A stretch of 20,970 bases of DNA. Origin: JARYMI01 sp964550915. GTDB taxonomy: Bacteria > Acidobacteriota > Aminicenantia > Aminicenantales > UBA8522. The notes beneath the pieces were generated by a model. It was not told where the DNA came from. It saw only the letters and a program-made list of their open reading frames with translations, and did not search any database. Each line of letters begins with the position of its first letter. Position 1 is the stretch's first letter. Location of the stretch: NCBI GenBank assembly GCA_964550915.1, contig CAZKBY010000023.1, positions 1-20,970 on the forward strand, in the 5' to 3' direction. The position numbers and the translations under genes are program-made. This document shows positions 6,556 to 14,011 of the stretch, one piece after another.

Positions 6556-8034
6556 ATGAACATAAAAAGGATGATTTCTGCAGCCATCTTCATCGGATTG
6601 GTTATTGCTAATCCTTCCTCCGGCGCAAAAAAAGGCGCGCGGCTCCTGGTCCGGATCGTTTCGACCCCAGAAAAGATGCTGGCTCTCTCAGAATGGGAGC
6701 TCGATTTTGCCTCACTGGCCCCAAGGGCCTCCCTGGATGCCATCGTCACGGAAAAGGAAATGGCCTCCCTTCTCTCAGAGGGCTATGAAGTGGAAATTCT
6801 CGAGCGCGAATCCGACCTGGCCGGCCAACCCCTTGACCCTTTCTACCATACACTCAAAGAAACCCATGAATACCTCCAAACTGTTGAGCGGCTCTACCCT
6901 TACCTCGCCAGGCTTCACACGATCGGAAAGAGCACGAGGTTCGCGCTTCCCATCTGGGCCATGAAAATATCGGATAATCCAGGCGAGGATGAGGACGAGC
7001 CGGCCGTGCTCATCGACGCCATGCATCACGCCCGCGAGCCGCTTGGAAATGAAATCGCGCTTGCCTTCATCGATTATCTTCTTTCCCGCTACGACTGGGA
7101 TGAGCGCGTCAACTCCTGGGTTCGTGACTTCGAGATCTGGGTGATTCCGGTCATGAACCCGGAAGGCTATCAATACATCCTTGATAACGAGTTGGCCTCG
7201 CCCTGGTGGAGGAAAAACTTGAGGGACAACGATTCGAACGGCATCATCGACTCGGATTACGACGGCGTTGATCTCAACAGGAATTACGACCTGAACTGGA
7301 GCTATGGCGGCTCCAGCAGCCCCGCCGATTGGACTTACCGCGGTCCCTCTCCTTTTTCCGAGGACGAGACCCAAGCAAAAAGGGACCTGGCGCTGCGGGA
7401 AAGGTTCGATGTTGCCATCACCTACCATAGCTACGGAGAGACGGTCATGTACCAGTGGTCCTGGCCCGGGACAGAAGGCCGCGCTCCCGATCACGATCTG
7501 CTCAGGAAAATGGCCACGGAGATAGCCGCCAGGATCCAGAACTTGAGCGGGACGGGCACATACACGATCAGCCGCCAGACGGCGGCCAACCAGAGCTCTC
7601 CCTGGATTTATGCGGTCATGGGCACCCTCGAATTCTTAGTGGAAACCGGGACCTCCTTCATCCCTCTGGACAGCTCTGTCATCCGGACAGTCGTTGAAGC
7701 AAACCTGCAGGGCCTTTTTTATCTGCTGGACAGGCTGCGCGGGCCGGGGATCACCGGCCGGGTCATTGACCGGAAAACCGGCCTGCCGCTTGAAGCCCTT
7801 GTCTCCGTCGTGGAAATTGACGATTTCAGCACCATCAAGCCGAGAAAAAGCCATCCCCAGACTGGCCGGTTCACAAGGCTTCTTCTTCCGGGAAAATATA
7901 CCCTACGGGTTCAAGCTCCGGCGTTTAATCCGGCCAGAATATCCATCACGATCGGGGATGAACTTCTGGAGAAGGATATTATCATGATTCCGCAGCGCGA
8001 CCGCCGACGGTTCGACAGGTCGCCACGGAAATAA
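6556..8034 (+). CDS. Secreted M14-family zinc carboxypeptidase
   Basis: Exported metallopeptidase expected to cleave C-terminal residues from peptides. From the ATG at 6556 there are 492 residues, starting with a signal peptide (MNIKRMISAAIFIGLVIANP). The in-frame start at 6409 would add 49 basic residues with no signal character and lies upstream of the predicted promoter, so 6556 is preferred. Zinc ligands are H158 and E161 (HHARE) and H291 (TYHSYGE). R242 lies in DLNRNYD and the catalytic Glu is E363 (FLVETGT). A Ca-loop-like DNDSNGIIDSDYDG lies just before the Arg motif, as in the carboxypeptidase T group. The last about 90 residues (GITGRVIDRKTGLPLEALV) form a carboxypeptidase-regulatory-like beta-sandwich. 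Confidence 0.9.
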   Translation: MNIKRMISAAIFIGLVIANPSSGAKKGARLLVRIVSTPEKMLALSEWELDFASLAPRASLDAIVTEKEMASLLSEGYEVEILERESDLAGQPLDPFYHTLKETHEYLQTVERLYPYLARLHTIGKSTRFALPIWAMKISDNPGEDEDEPAVLIDAMHHAREPLGNEIALAFIDYLLSRYDWDERVNSWVRDFEIWVIPVMNPEGYQYILDNELASPWWRKNLRDNDSNGIIDSDYDGVDLNRNYDLNWSYGGSSSPADWTYRGPSPFSEDETQAKRDLALRERFDVAITYHSYGETVMYQWSWPGTEGRAPDHDLLRKMATEIAARIQNLSGTGTYTISRQTAANQSSPWIYAVMGTLEFLVETGTSFIPLDSSVIRTVVEANLQGLFYLLDRLRGPGITGRVIDRKTGLPLEALVSVVEIDDFSTIKPRKSHPQTGRFTRLLLPGKYTLRVQAPAFNPARISITIGDELLEKDIIMIPQRDRRRFDRSPRK

Positions 8035-8119
8035 TTTCCCGAATCGTTGCTGGTTCTGTTGATTTTTTCGCATCGTTGCGATAAAGGTTGGAAAAGGTCG
8101 CAAGGAAAGGAGGCCCGAA

Positions 8120-9046
8120 ATGAGACGGAGGAATTTTCTCGTCCGGGGATTGACGCTAAGCGCCGCGGCCGCAGCGCTTGCCGGCCCCACAACCCTGGCC
8201 GCCTCCAGGCAATCAGGCTCCCCGGCCAAAAAGAGCCGCTTCAAGCTGAGGTATGCGCCGTCCTTCGGTCAGTTCAGGCATCACGCCGGCGATGACCTCG
8301 TCGCCCAGATTCAGTTTGCCGCTGACGAGGGGTTCGGCGCCATGTTCGACAACAGCCTGATGAACAGACCAGCCGCCGACCAGGAGAAAATAGGCCGCGA
8401 GCTTGAAAAAAGGGGGATGACTCTCGGCCCGTTTGTCCTCTACGCCGATTTCAGCCAGAAAAGCTTCGTCACCAAGGATAAAGACATCCGCGATATGCTT
8501 ATCAAGAAAATGGGGCAGGGCATCGAAACCTCAAAAAGAGCAAACACTCCCTGGGCGCTCGTCGTCCCCGGCCGCTACGACGAGAGCCTGGCCTGGGAGT
8601 ACCAGACAGCCAATGTCATCGAAAACCTGAGAGCCTGCGTCGAGGTCTGCGAGCTGGCCGGGCTCATCCTCGTCTTGGAGCCTCTCAACCCCAAGGACCA
8701 TCCGGGGCTTTTCCTGACCCGGATTCCCCAGGCCTACGAGATTTGTCGGGCGGTGGCCAGCCCATCGTGCAAGATTCTCGATGACCTCTACCATCAGCAG
8801 ATCACCGAGGGCAACCTGATTCCTAACATCGACACGGCCTGGGAGGAGATCGCCTCGTTCCACATCGGGGACACGCCGGGCCGGAAGGAGCCGACGACCG
8901 GCGAGATCAACTACCGGAATATCTTCAAGCACCTCCACCAGAAGGGCTACCATGGTGTCCTGGGCATGGAGCACGGCCACAGCCTGAAGGGCAAGGAGGG
9001 CGAACGGGCGACGATCGAGGCCTACCGGGCCTGCGATGATTTCTGA
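8120..9046 (+). CDS. Tat-exported TIM-barrel sugar isomerase (hydroxypyruvate isomerase-like)
   Basis: A 308-residue xylose-isomerase-like TIM-barrel protein of the Hyi type. The N-terminus MRRRNFLVRGLTLSAAAAAL is a Tat signal, implying folded export. Hyi-family landmarks are VLEPLN (E187), ILDDLYHQQITEGNL (D222, H225), FHIGDTPGRKEPTTGEINY (H248) and LGMEHGHS (E284). In this fold the two Glu, Asp and His residues bind the metal. Cytoplasmic Hyi isomerises hydroxypyruvate and tartronate semialdehyde. A Tat-targeted version next to a Tat-targeted Gfo/Idh/MocA enzyme more likely acts on an extracytoplasmic sugar; that is inference. AAAGGAGG (8106-8113) lies six bases before the ATG. Confidence 0.85.
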   Translation: MRRRNFLVRGLTLSAAAAALAGPTTLAASRQSGSPAKKSRFKLRYAPSFGQFRHHAGDDLVAQIQFAADEGFGAMFDNSLMNRPAADQEKIGRELEKRGMTLGPFVLYADFSQKSFVTKDKDIRDMLIKKMGQGIETSKRANTPWALVVPGRYDESLAWEYQTANVIENLRACVEVCELAGLILVLEPLNPKDHPGLFLTRIPQAYEICRAVASPSCKILDDLYHQQITEGNLIPNIDTAWEEIASFHIGDTPGRKEPTTGEINYRNIFKHLHQKGYHGVLGMEHGHSLKGKEGERATIEAYRACDDF

Positions 9047-9218
9047 AATGGCCAGAATTATTCGTGCGATCCTTTCCTTGCGAACGACCTTGGAGAGCGA
9101 ATCAAGCTCTGTCTGTTCCGGCGAGATGGCTTCGCCGTCGAGCTCCCGGCAATGGCCGCGCCGCTCGGCATCGGGAGAACCGATTCGACGGACAAGGCAT
9201 TCCAGAAGGAGGTGAAAA

Positions 9219-10517
9219 ATGCCTAATCAATTTTATCAAAATGATAGAAATAATAAGAATAGTATAATTTCGCGGAGGGAATTCCTTAAAGCGTCGGCAG
9301 CCGTTTCGCTGGCCGCAGCCCTGCCGCACATTCCAGGCGCCCACGCCGCCGGCTCTGACGCCATCCGCGTCGGCATCATCGGCTGCGGCGGCCGGGGAAC
9401 AGGGGCAGCAATCGACTGCCTGAAAGCGGCACCGGGCGTTGAGGTGGTCGCCATGTTTGATCTCTTCCAGGACCGGATCGCCAGCTCGCTCAAAAAGCTC
9501 ACCGAAGCGCACCCGGACAAGGTGAAAGTCCCGCCCGAGCGGCAGTTCACCGGGTTCGACGGTTACCTGAAGCTGGCTGCCTGTCCGGAAGTAAACCTCA
9601 TCATAATGGCTGCCCCGCCCCATTTCCGGCCGATGCACCTGCGGGCCGCAATCGAGATGGGAAAGCACGTCTTCATGGAAAAGCCCGTGGCCGTCGATCC
9701 GGTGGGCGTCCGTTCGGTCATCGCTTCTTCGGCGCTGGCAGAGGAGAAGGGCCTGGCCATCGTCGCCGGAACCCAGCGCCGCCACCAGGCCCGCTACATT
9801 GAGCTGATGAAGCGCATTAAAGACGGCGCCATCGGCGAGCTCGTCGGCGGCCAGTGTTACTGGAACCAAGGCGAGCTCTGGGTCAAGAAAAAAGAGCCGG
9901 GCATGTCGGACATGGAATGGCAGTGCCGGAACTGGCTCTATTTCACCTGGCTTTCGGGCGATCACATCGTCGAGCAGCACGTCCACAACATCGACGTCAT
10001 CAACTGGGCCTTCGGGATGTTGCCAGTCAAAGTCATGGGCATGGGCGGACGCCAGGTGAGGACAGCTCCAGAGTACGGCAACATCTATGACCACTTCGCC
10101 GTCGAGTACGAGTATCCGGACGGCGTGCGGGTGCTGAGCATGTGCCGCCAGATCCCGGGCTGCGCCGAGCGCATCGAGGAACGGATCGTCGGCACCAAGG
10201 GCGTGGCTTTCGGGTACGGTGAAATCAGGGGAGAAAACAACTGGAAGTTCGAAGCTGATGAGCTCAATCCCTACGTCCAGGAGCACGTCGATCTCATCGC
10301 AAGCATCCGCACCGGCCAGCCCCTCAACGAGGGCCGCCGCATCGCCGAAAGCACGATGTGCGCTGTCATCGGCCGGATGAGCGCTTACACCGGCCGCGCC
10401 ATCAGCTGGGAGTGGGCAATGAATGCCTCCCAGCTCGACCTCTCGCCGAAAACCTATGAGTTCGGGCCGAATCCGCTCGACCCGGTGGCCGTTCCCGGTC
10501 AGACGCCGCTCATTTAA
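9219..10517 (+). CDS. Tat-exported Gfo/Idh/MocA-family oxidoreductase
   Basis: A 432-residue NAD(P)-dependent oxidoreductase-like protein. The Tat motif SRREFLK (from residue 18) precedes a hydrophobic stretch ending near AHAAG. The Rossmann glycine motif GIIGCGGRGTG is at 52-62, and EKP (154-156) supplies the family's catalytic Lys155. GDHIVEQHVHNIDVINW (about 248-263) carries the conserved histidine region. Family members oxidise or epimerise sugars and inositols, often with tightly bound NAD as in Zymomonas GFOR, which is also Tat-exported. A near-perfect Shine-Dalgarno (AGAAGGAGGTGA, 9204-9215) precedes the ATG. It follows the Hyi-like gene by 172 bases and probably belongs to the same sugar pathway. 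The substrate is unknown. Confidence 0.88.
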   Translation: MPNQFYQNDRNNKNSIISRREFLKASAAVSLAAALPHIPGAHAAGSDAIRVGIIGCGGRGTGAAIDCLKAAPGVEVVAMFDLFQDRIASSLKKLTEAHPDKVKVPPERQFTGFDGYLKLAACPEVNLIIMAAPPHFRPMHLRAAIEMGKHVFMEKPVAVDPVGVRSVIASSALAEEKGLAIVAGTQRRHQARYIELMKRIKDGAIGELVGGQCYWNQGELWVKKKEPGMSDMEWQCRNWLYFTWLSGDHIVEQHVHNIDVINWAFGMLPVKVMGMGGRQVRTAPEYGNIYDHFAVEYEYPDGVRVLSMCRQIPGCAERIEERIVGTKGVAFGYGEIRGENNWKFEADELNPYVQEHVDLIASIRTGQPLNEGRRIAESTMCAVIGRMSAYTGRAISWEWAMNASQLDLSPKTYEFGPNPLDPVAVPGQTPLI

Positions 10518-10522
10518 TCGAG

Positions 10523-10552
10523 TTGACATTCCGTCCTGTTGCGATTTATTAT
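10523..10552 (+). promoter_or_regulatory. Promoter upstream of the second M14 peptidase
   Basis: A perfect TTGACA (10523-10528), 18-base spacer and TATTAT (10547-10552, five of six matches). The predicted start near 10559 lies about 140 bases before the peptidase ATG and seven bases before a small ORF. Confidence 0.65.
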
Positions 10553-10565
10553 CCCTGGCTGGGTG

Positions 10566-10676
10566 ATGAAGCTATGCCCGCACAGAAAGGCGCGTGGAGC
10601 CGGGCCAGCGGGAGTGGGCTTCCGATACTTCCAGAATCGAAGTCTTTTTGAATGCCTCTTCATAGATCGTGTTTGA
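10566..10676 (+). CDS. Possible 36-residue upstream ORF
   Basis: An ATG about seven bases downstream of the predicted transcription start opens a 36-codon frame (begins MKLCPHRKARG, ends LFIDRV) that stops 22 bases before the M14 gene. The product is basic and Arg/Gly-rich, with no family resemblance or obvious codon cluster. It is listed because the metY and trpB2 leaders in this window have the same promoter-to-ATG layout. It may equally be chance. Confidence 0.2.
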   Translation: MKLCPHRKARGAGPAGVGFRYFQNRSLFECLFIDRV

Positions 10677-10698
10677 CTAATCCGAAAGGAGAAGAAGA

Positions 10699-11721
10699 AT
10701 GAAGTTTTCGTTCACGGCCAGATCCGTTATTTTAACGCTTTTCTTTTTTCTCTGGGGAACTTTGTTCCCCCATGTCACGGCAGCCCAGCCTTCCCCGCAG
10801 ATTTTGACGCCAGCCGAACATTTCGGGTTTAAACCCGGCGCTGACCGGATGCTCTTCAACTATGAGGAGCTCATAAGCTATCTCAACAAGCTCGATGAGG
10901 CATCGCCCAGGTTGAAACTGATGGAGATCGGCAAATCGCCCATGGGAAGGCCAATATACATCGCCTTTCTGTCTTCTGAAGAAAATATCAACCGCCTGGA
11001 CAGACTGAAAGAGATCAACCGGAAATTGGCCCTGGACCCGAACTTGACTGAATCCGAGAGAGCGACTTTGTTTGACGAGGGGAAAGTTTTTATGCTGGCC
11101 GCTCTCTCCATGCATGCTGATGAAGTCGGCCCAGCCCAGGCCGCGCCCCTGATTGCCTATGAACTAGTGACAACTCAAGACACACGGCTACTCGAAAGGC
11201 TCGGCGACACCGTCTACATGATGATCCCCACCCACAATCCGGACGGCATGGACATGGTCGTCGAGCATTATCGTAAATACAAGGGGACTAAATATGAGGG
11301 CAGTGCCATGCCCGGCGTCTATCACAAGTATGTCGGCCATGATAACAACCGCGATTACCTCACCCTGAGCCAGGAAGACACGCGGGCAATTTCCCGGATC
11401 TACAGCCTCGATTGGTTTCCCCAGGTGCTGGTGGACAAGCACCAGATGTGGACGAGCGGCCCGAGATATTTTGTTCCGCCTGTGCACGATCCCATCTCCG
11501 AGAATGTCGACGCCAGCCTCTGGAACTGGACAAAGGTCTTTGGCTCTCACATGATCACCGACATGACCGAAGCTGGTCTATCCGGCGTCTGTCACAGCTA
11601 TATTCCCGACGATTACTGGCCAGGTTCGACCGAAACCTGCATTTGGAAAAACGCGATCGGCATGTTGACCGAAATGGCCAGCGTCAAGGACGCCACTCCG
11701 GTCTTCATCGAACCGAACTAG
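10699..11721 (+). CDS. N-terminal (catalytic) part of the interrupted M14 peptidase
   Basis: This 340-residue product would result if TAG terminates translation. It has a signal peptide (MKFSFTARSVILTLFFFLWG, cleavage likely near TAAQ) and the whole recognisable active site: zinc ligands H139 and E142 (SMHADE) and H248 (VDKHQMW), R218 (GHDNNRDY), and catalytic E325 (MLTEMAS). The stop falls 16 codons after that Glu. The truncated chain therefore keeps every predicted catalytic residue but loses the end of the fold and the C-terminal domains. Confidence 0.75.
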   Translation: MKFSFTARSVILTLFFFLWGTLFPHVTAAQPSPQILTPAEHFGFKPGADRMLFNYEELISYLNKLDEASPRLKLMEIGKSPMGRPIYIAFLSSEENINRLDRLKEINRKLALDPNLTESERATLFDEGKVFMLAALSMHADEVGPAQAAPLIAYELVTTQDTRLLERLGDTVYMMIPTHNPDGMDMVVEHYRKYKGTKYEGSAMPGVYHKYVGHDNNRDYLTLSQEDTRAISRIYSLDWFPQVLVDKHQMWTSGPRYFVPPVHDPISENVDASLWNWTKVFGSHMITDMTEAGLSGVCHSYIPDDYWPGSTETCIWKNAIGMLTEMASVKDATPVFIEPN

Positions 11722-11757
11722 CTCGCCGTCTACGGCAAAGGCCTCTCGGAATACAAA

Positions 11758-13341
11758 ATGAGCATCAATATGCCGCTCCCCTGGCCGGGCGGCTGGTGGC
11801 GGCTTACCGATATGGTCGAGTATGAAATCGCTTCCACCATGTCGATGCTCAAGACAGCCTCGCTCTACTGCCGACAGATCCTCGAGTTCCAGAACGACCT
11901 CTGCCGCAGAGAGGTGAAAAGGGGCCAGATTCAGCCGCCGTTTTATTATGTCCTGCCGCAAGCCCAGGGCGATCAGAGCGAACTGGTTGGGTTGGTGAAC
12001 CTGCTCCGGGAGCACGGCGTCAGAGTCTGCCGCCTCTCTAAGGCGGCCGGGCTTGAGGGCAAGACTTTCCAGGCCGGCGATTTCGTCGTGCCTTTAGCCC
12101 AGCCGTTTCGTCCCTTCATCAAAGAGGTGATGGAAAAGCAGGAATACCCGGTGCGGCGGTACACGCCGGGCGGCGAGGTAATCAAGCCCTACGATATCAC
12201 GAGCTGGTGCTTGCCGCTTCACCGAGGAATCAATTCGTTTGAAATCAAAAACCGCTCGGAGGACCTGGAGAGGCTTCTCGTCGAAGTCAGCCAGGATTTT
12301 AGTCTGAAAAGAGACATCACGGCCGATTTCTGGGCGGCAATTCTCACTGTCAACAACAACGAGAGTTTTAAGGCCGCTTTTCAAGCTCTCAAACAAGGGT
12401 TGAAAGTGGAGCGATTGGACAATCAGGAAAATTTAGCAGAAGAAGAAATCCCCAAAGGCAGCTTCCTCATCCGACATGATCCCCGGCTGAAACCGATCCT
12501 TGAAGCCCTGACCGTTACCCCGGTGATTTTGACCGAATCCCCGGACGTCAAGATGACGCCGCTAAAACTGCCGCGGATCGCCTTAGTGGAAACGTATTTT
12601 CACGACATGGACGCCGGCTGGACGCGGTTCGTGTTTGATTCTTACGGCATCCCGTTTACGGTTCTGCGCCCTGGTGATTTTGAGAAGACCGACCTAGCTA
12701 AGAACTTCGATACAATCGTTTTCCCCGACGCCGAGAAATCCATCCTGATGGAGGGAAAATACAAAGCCCGCGACGAATATTATCTGGCCGATTACCCACC
12801 CGAGTACACAAAGGGTATCGGAAAAACTGGCATGGAAAAGCTAATGGCTTTTCTGGACAGCGGCGGAACGATTATTTCCTGGGGCGCTTCCACTCCCCTT
12901 TTCATCGGGAAACTGGAAATCTCGCGGGGGAAAGAGGACAAGGAAGAGTTTCAGTTGCCGGTCCAGGACATCTCCGAAAGCCTGCAAAAATCCGGGCTGT
13001 ACTGCCCGAGCGCCTTGATGAAAACCTTGCTTCTCGAGGATCATCCCCTGACCTTGGGTCTTCCCCGGGAGATCGGCGTCGTCTTCAATGGAAACCCTGT
13101 TTTTACCACCTCCGTTCCCATCTTCGATATGGACCGTCGTGTCATCGGAAAATTTCCGGAAAAGGATATCCTCATGAGCGGCTATTGCGAGAAGCAGGAA
13201 ACCCTCGGGGATAAAACGAACCTGGTCTGGCTGAAGAAAGGCAAGGGGCAGGTCGTCCTGTTCGGGTTCAGTCCGATCTTTCGGGCCTCCACCCAGGCGG
13301 CCTACAAGCTCTTATTCAACTCCCTTCTGCTTCAGAAATGA
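11758..13341 (+). CDS. C-terminal part of the interrupted M14 peptidase
   Basis: The first ATG after the TAG opens 527 codons in the same frame. No Shine-Dalgarno stands before it, so independent translation is doubtful. It completes the peptidase domain (PWPGGWWRLTDMVEYEIAST) and continues into a region of unknown function. From about 12580 there is a glutamine-amidotransferase-like Rossmann segment (LPRIALVETYFHDMDAGWTR, DTIVFPDAE, GGTIISWGASTPLF, GQVVLFGFSPIFRA), a known C-terminal arrangement in these large M14 proteins. The segment ends in TGA. Confidence 0.7.
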   Translation: MSINMPLPWPGGWWRLTDMVEYEIASTMSMLKTASLYCRQILEFQNDLCRREVKRGQIQPPFYYVLPQAQGDQSELVGLVNLLREHGVRVCRLSKAAGLEGKTFQAGDFVVPLAQPFRPFIKEVMEKQEYPVRRYTPGGEVIKPYDITSWCLPLHRGINSFEIKNRSEDLERLLVEVSQDFSLKRDITADFWAAILTVNNNESFKAAFQALKQGLKVERLDNQENLAEEEIPKGSFLIRHDPRLKPILEALTVTPVILTESPDVKMTPLKLPRIALVETYFHDMDAGWTRFVFDSYGIPFTVLRPGDFEKTDLAKNFDTIVFPDAEKSILMEGKYKARDEYYLADYPPEYTKGIGKTGMEKLMAFLDSGGTIISWGASTPLFIGKLEISRGKEDKEEFQLPVQDISESLQKSGLYCPSALMKTLLLEDHPLTLGLPREIGVVFNGNPVFTTSVPIFDMDRRVIGKFPEKDILMSGYCEKQETLGDKTNLVWLKKGKGQVVLFGFSPIFRASTQAAYKLLFNSLLLQK

Positions 13342-13404
13342 GATAGGAGTCGGAAAGCTAAATCTGATTCTTTCAAGACGATATCTCTCTCACCGAATGG
13401 CAAT

Positions 13405-13635
13405 TTGAGAATAATCGACACTTTTAGCGTCCTTTCCGCCGGACGCAATGGGTCCGTTTTAAAAAGAAAGGGCATTTCGGTTCCGCTGAGCGACGTGATC
13501 ATCGCCGCCGATTGCATCGACCACGGCCTCATCCTCATCGAATCGGACAGACACTTCGCGACCATCGCTGCCCGTCTTTCGCTCAAACGGCACGCCGGCG
13601 GCGACCGCGGCCGACAGCGCTGGCGGGCACCTTGA
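13405..13635 (+). pseudogene. PIN-domain (VapC-like toxin) remnant
   Basis: A 76-codon frame, openable only by TTG, resembles the C-terminal half of a PIN-domain ribonuclease. KGISVPLSDVIIAADCIDHG is followed by LILIESDRHFATIAARLSLK; the family pattern is sDxlIAAxAixHg...lhxDrHFexIA. D in LSDV and D in SDRHF correspond to acidic metal ligands. The N-terminal strand with the first catalytic Asp is absent; only 63 bases separate it from the preceding gene. The helix before KGI looks shortened (FSVLSAGRNGSVLKRKG). No VapB partner is recognisable. It is probably a decayed toxin-antitoxin locus. Confidence 0.6.
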
Positions 13636-13795
13636 GCTCGATTAGACATCCGGCAATCCTTCGGTTTATCATGCCTTACGATCGTGTGAGGTGAAGTTGG
13701 TGCTTGGCCGTTCATTCAGCCGACGCACGACAAAAACAAATTTCTCCTCGGCTCCTGATTGATTTCCCCATCCGCTGTTCATGCCTGCCATGGTC

Positions 13796-13823
13796 TTGAC
13801 GGCTGTAATCCGGATGGTATAAT
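13796..13823 (+). promoter_or_regulatory. Promoter of the metY-metX-metW operon
   Basis: TTGACG (13796-13801), a 16-base spacer and a perfect TATAAT (13818-13823). Transcription should begin near 13830. The 160 bases between the PIN remnant and this promoter contain nothing I recognise. Confidence 0.75.
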
Positions 13824-13836
13824 GAGACGGAATCCG

Positions 13837-13908
13837 ATGACCTTGCGAGCCGCTTACACCGCTGCTATCCCAGGCCGCATGATCATGTCCGGCCCGAAAA
13901 CGGGCTGA
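13837..13908 (+). CDS. Putative Met-codon leader peptide of the met operon
   Basis: ATG about seven bases from the predicted transcription start opens a 23-codon frame that begins MTLRAAYTAAIPGR and ends MIMSGPKTG before TGA (13906-13908). Met codons stand at positions 15 and 17, just before RNA that forms the left arm of a 15-bp inverted repeat; the arm contains the stop codon's first base. It precedes a methionine operon. A ribosome slowed at the Met codons would cover that arm, as in leader-peptide attenuation. No strong Shine-Dalgarno is present. Coding status is inferred from position and layout. Confidence 0.5.
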   Translation: MTLRAAYTAAIPGRMIMSGPKTG

Positions 13909-13963
13909 GACATCCCTCCAGCCCGTTTTCGGGCTCTTCCCCGGTGATTCGGGGCTTATCCCC
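13892..13963 (+). promoter_or_regulatory. Mutually exclusive hairpins in the metY leader
   Basis: The segment 13892-13906 (GCCCGAAAACGGGCT) is perfectly complementary to 13920-13934 (AGCCCGTTTTCGGGC), giving a 15-bp stem. Each arm can instead fold alone as a GCCCG-4-CGGGC hairpin. Downstream, CCCCG/CGGGG (13939-13943, 13950-13954) competes with GGGG/CCCC (13951-13954, 13960-13963). CCTCC at 13915-13919, in the loop of the long stem, is complementary to GGAGG (14000-14004) of the metY ribosome-binding site. No T-run follows, so translational control is more likely than intrinsic termination. Confidence 0.55.
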
Positions 13964-14011
13964 CAGTCATGTCTTCGCCCTTTGACTCAATCCGCATGAG
14001 GAGGAAACACT

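Larger units (their letters stand above)
10699..13341 (+). pseudogene. M14-family metallopeptidase gene interrupted by one in-frame TAG
   Basis: One continuous frame of about 880 codons encodes a secreted M14-family peptidase, broken only by TAG at 11719-11721 (codon 341). The frame is unchanged across the TAG. The sequence after it (LAVYGKGLSEYKMSINMPLP, then WPGGWWRLTDMVEYE) continues the family's conserved core directly. As I remember this family, the interrupted position is usually the Glu of an EPNEL-like motif, so a single G-to-T change (GAG to TAG) would explain it. No other stop or frameshift occurs in the remaining 527 codons from 11758. AAAGGAG (10685-10691) precedes the ATG by seven bases. 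It may be a recent nonsense allele, a sequencing error or a suppressed amber codon. Confidence 0.8.

Noticed and set aside
8065..8085. TCGCA/TGCGA hairpin beside a T-run after the first M14 gene
   Set aside because: The T-run precedes the hairpin on the plus strand, the wrong order for an intrinsic terminator, and the minus strand has A's there.
9102..10529. A 475-codon open frame on the minus strand opposite the Gfo/Idh/MocA gene
   Set aside because: The plus strand encodes a clear family member with Tat signal and strong ribosome-binding site. The minus frame has Asp/His/Leu-rich antisense composition and no domain, typical of GC-rich shadows.
13825..14011. SAM-I, SAM-II, SAH riboswitch or T-box in the metY leader
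   Set aside because: None of the conserved consensus blocks I know for these classes could be found, although a covariance-model search was not possible here.
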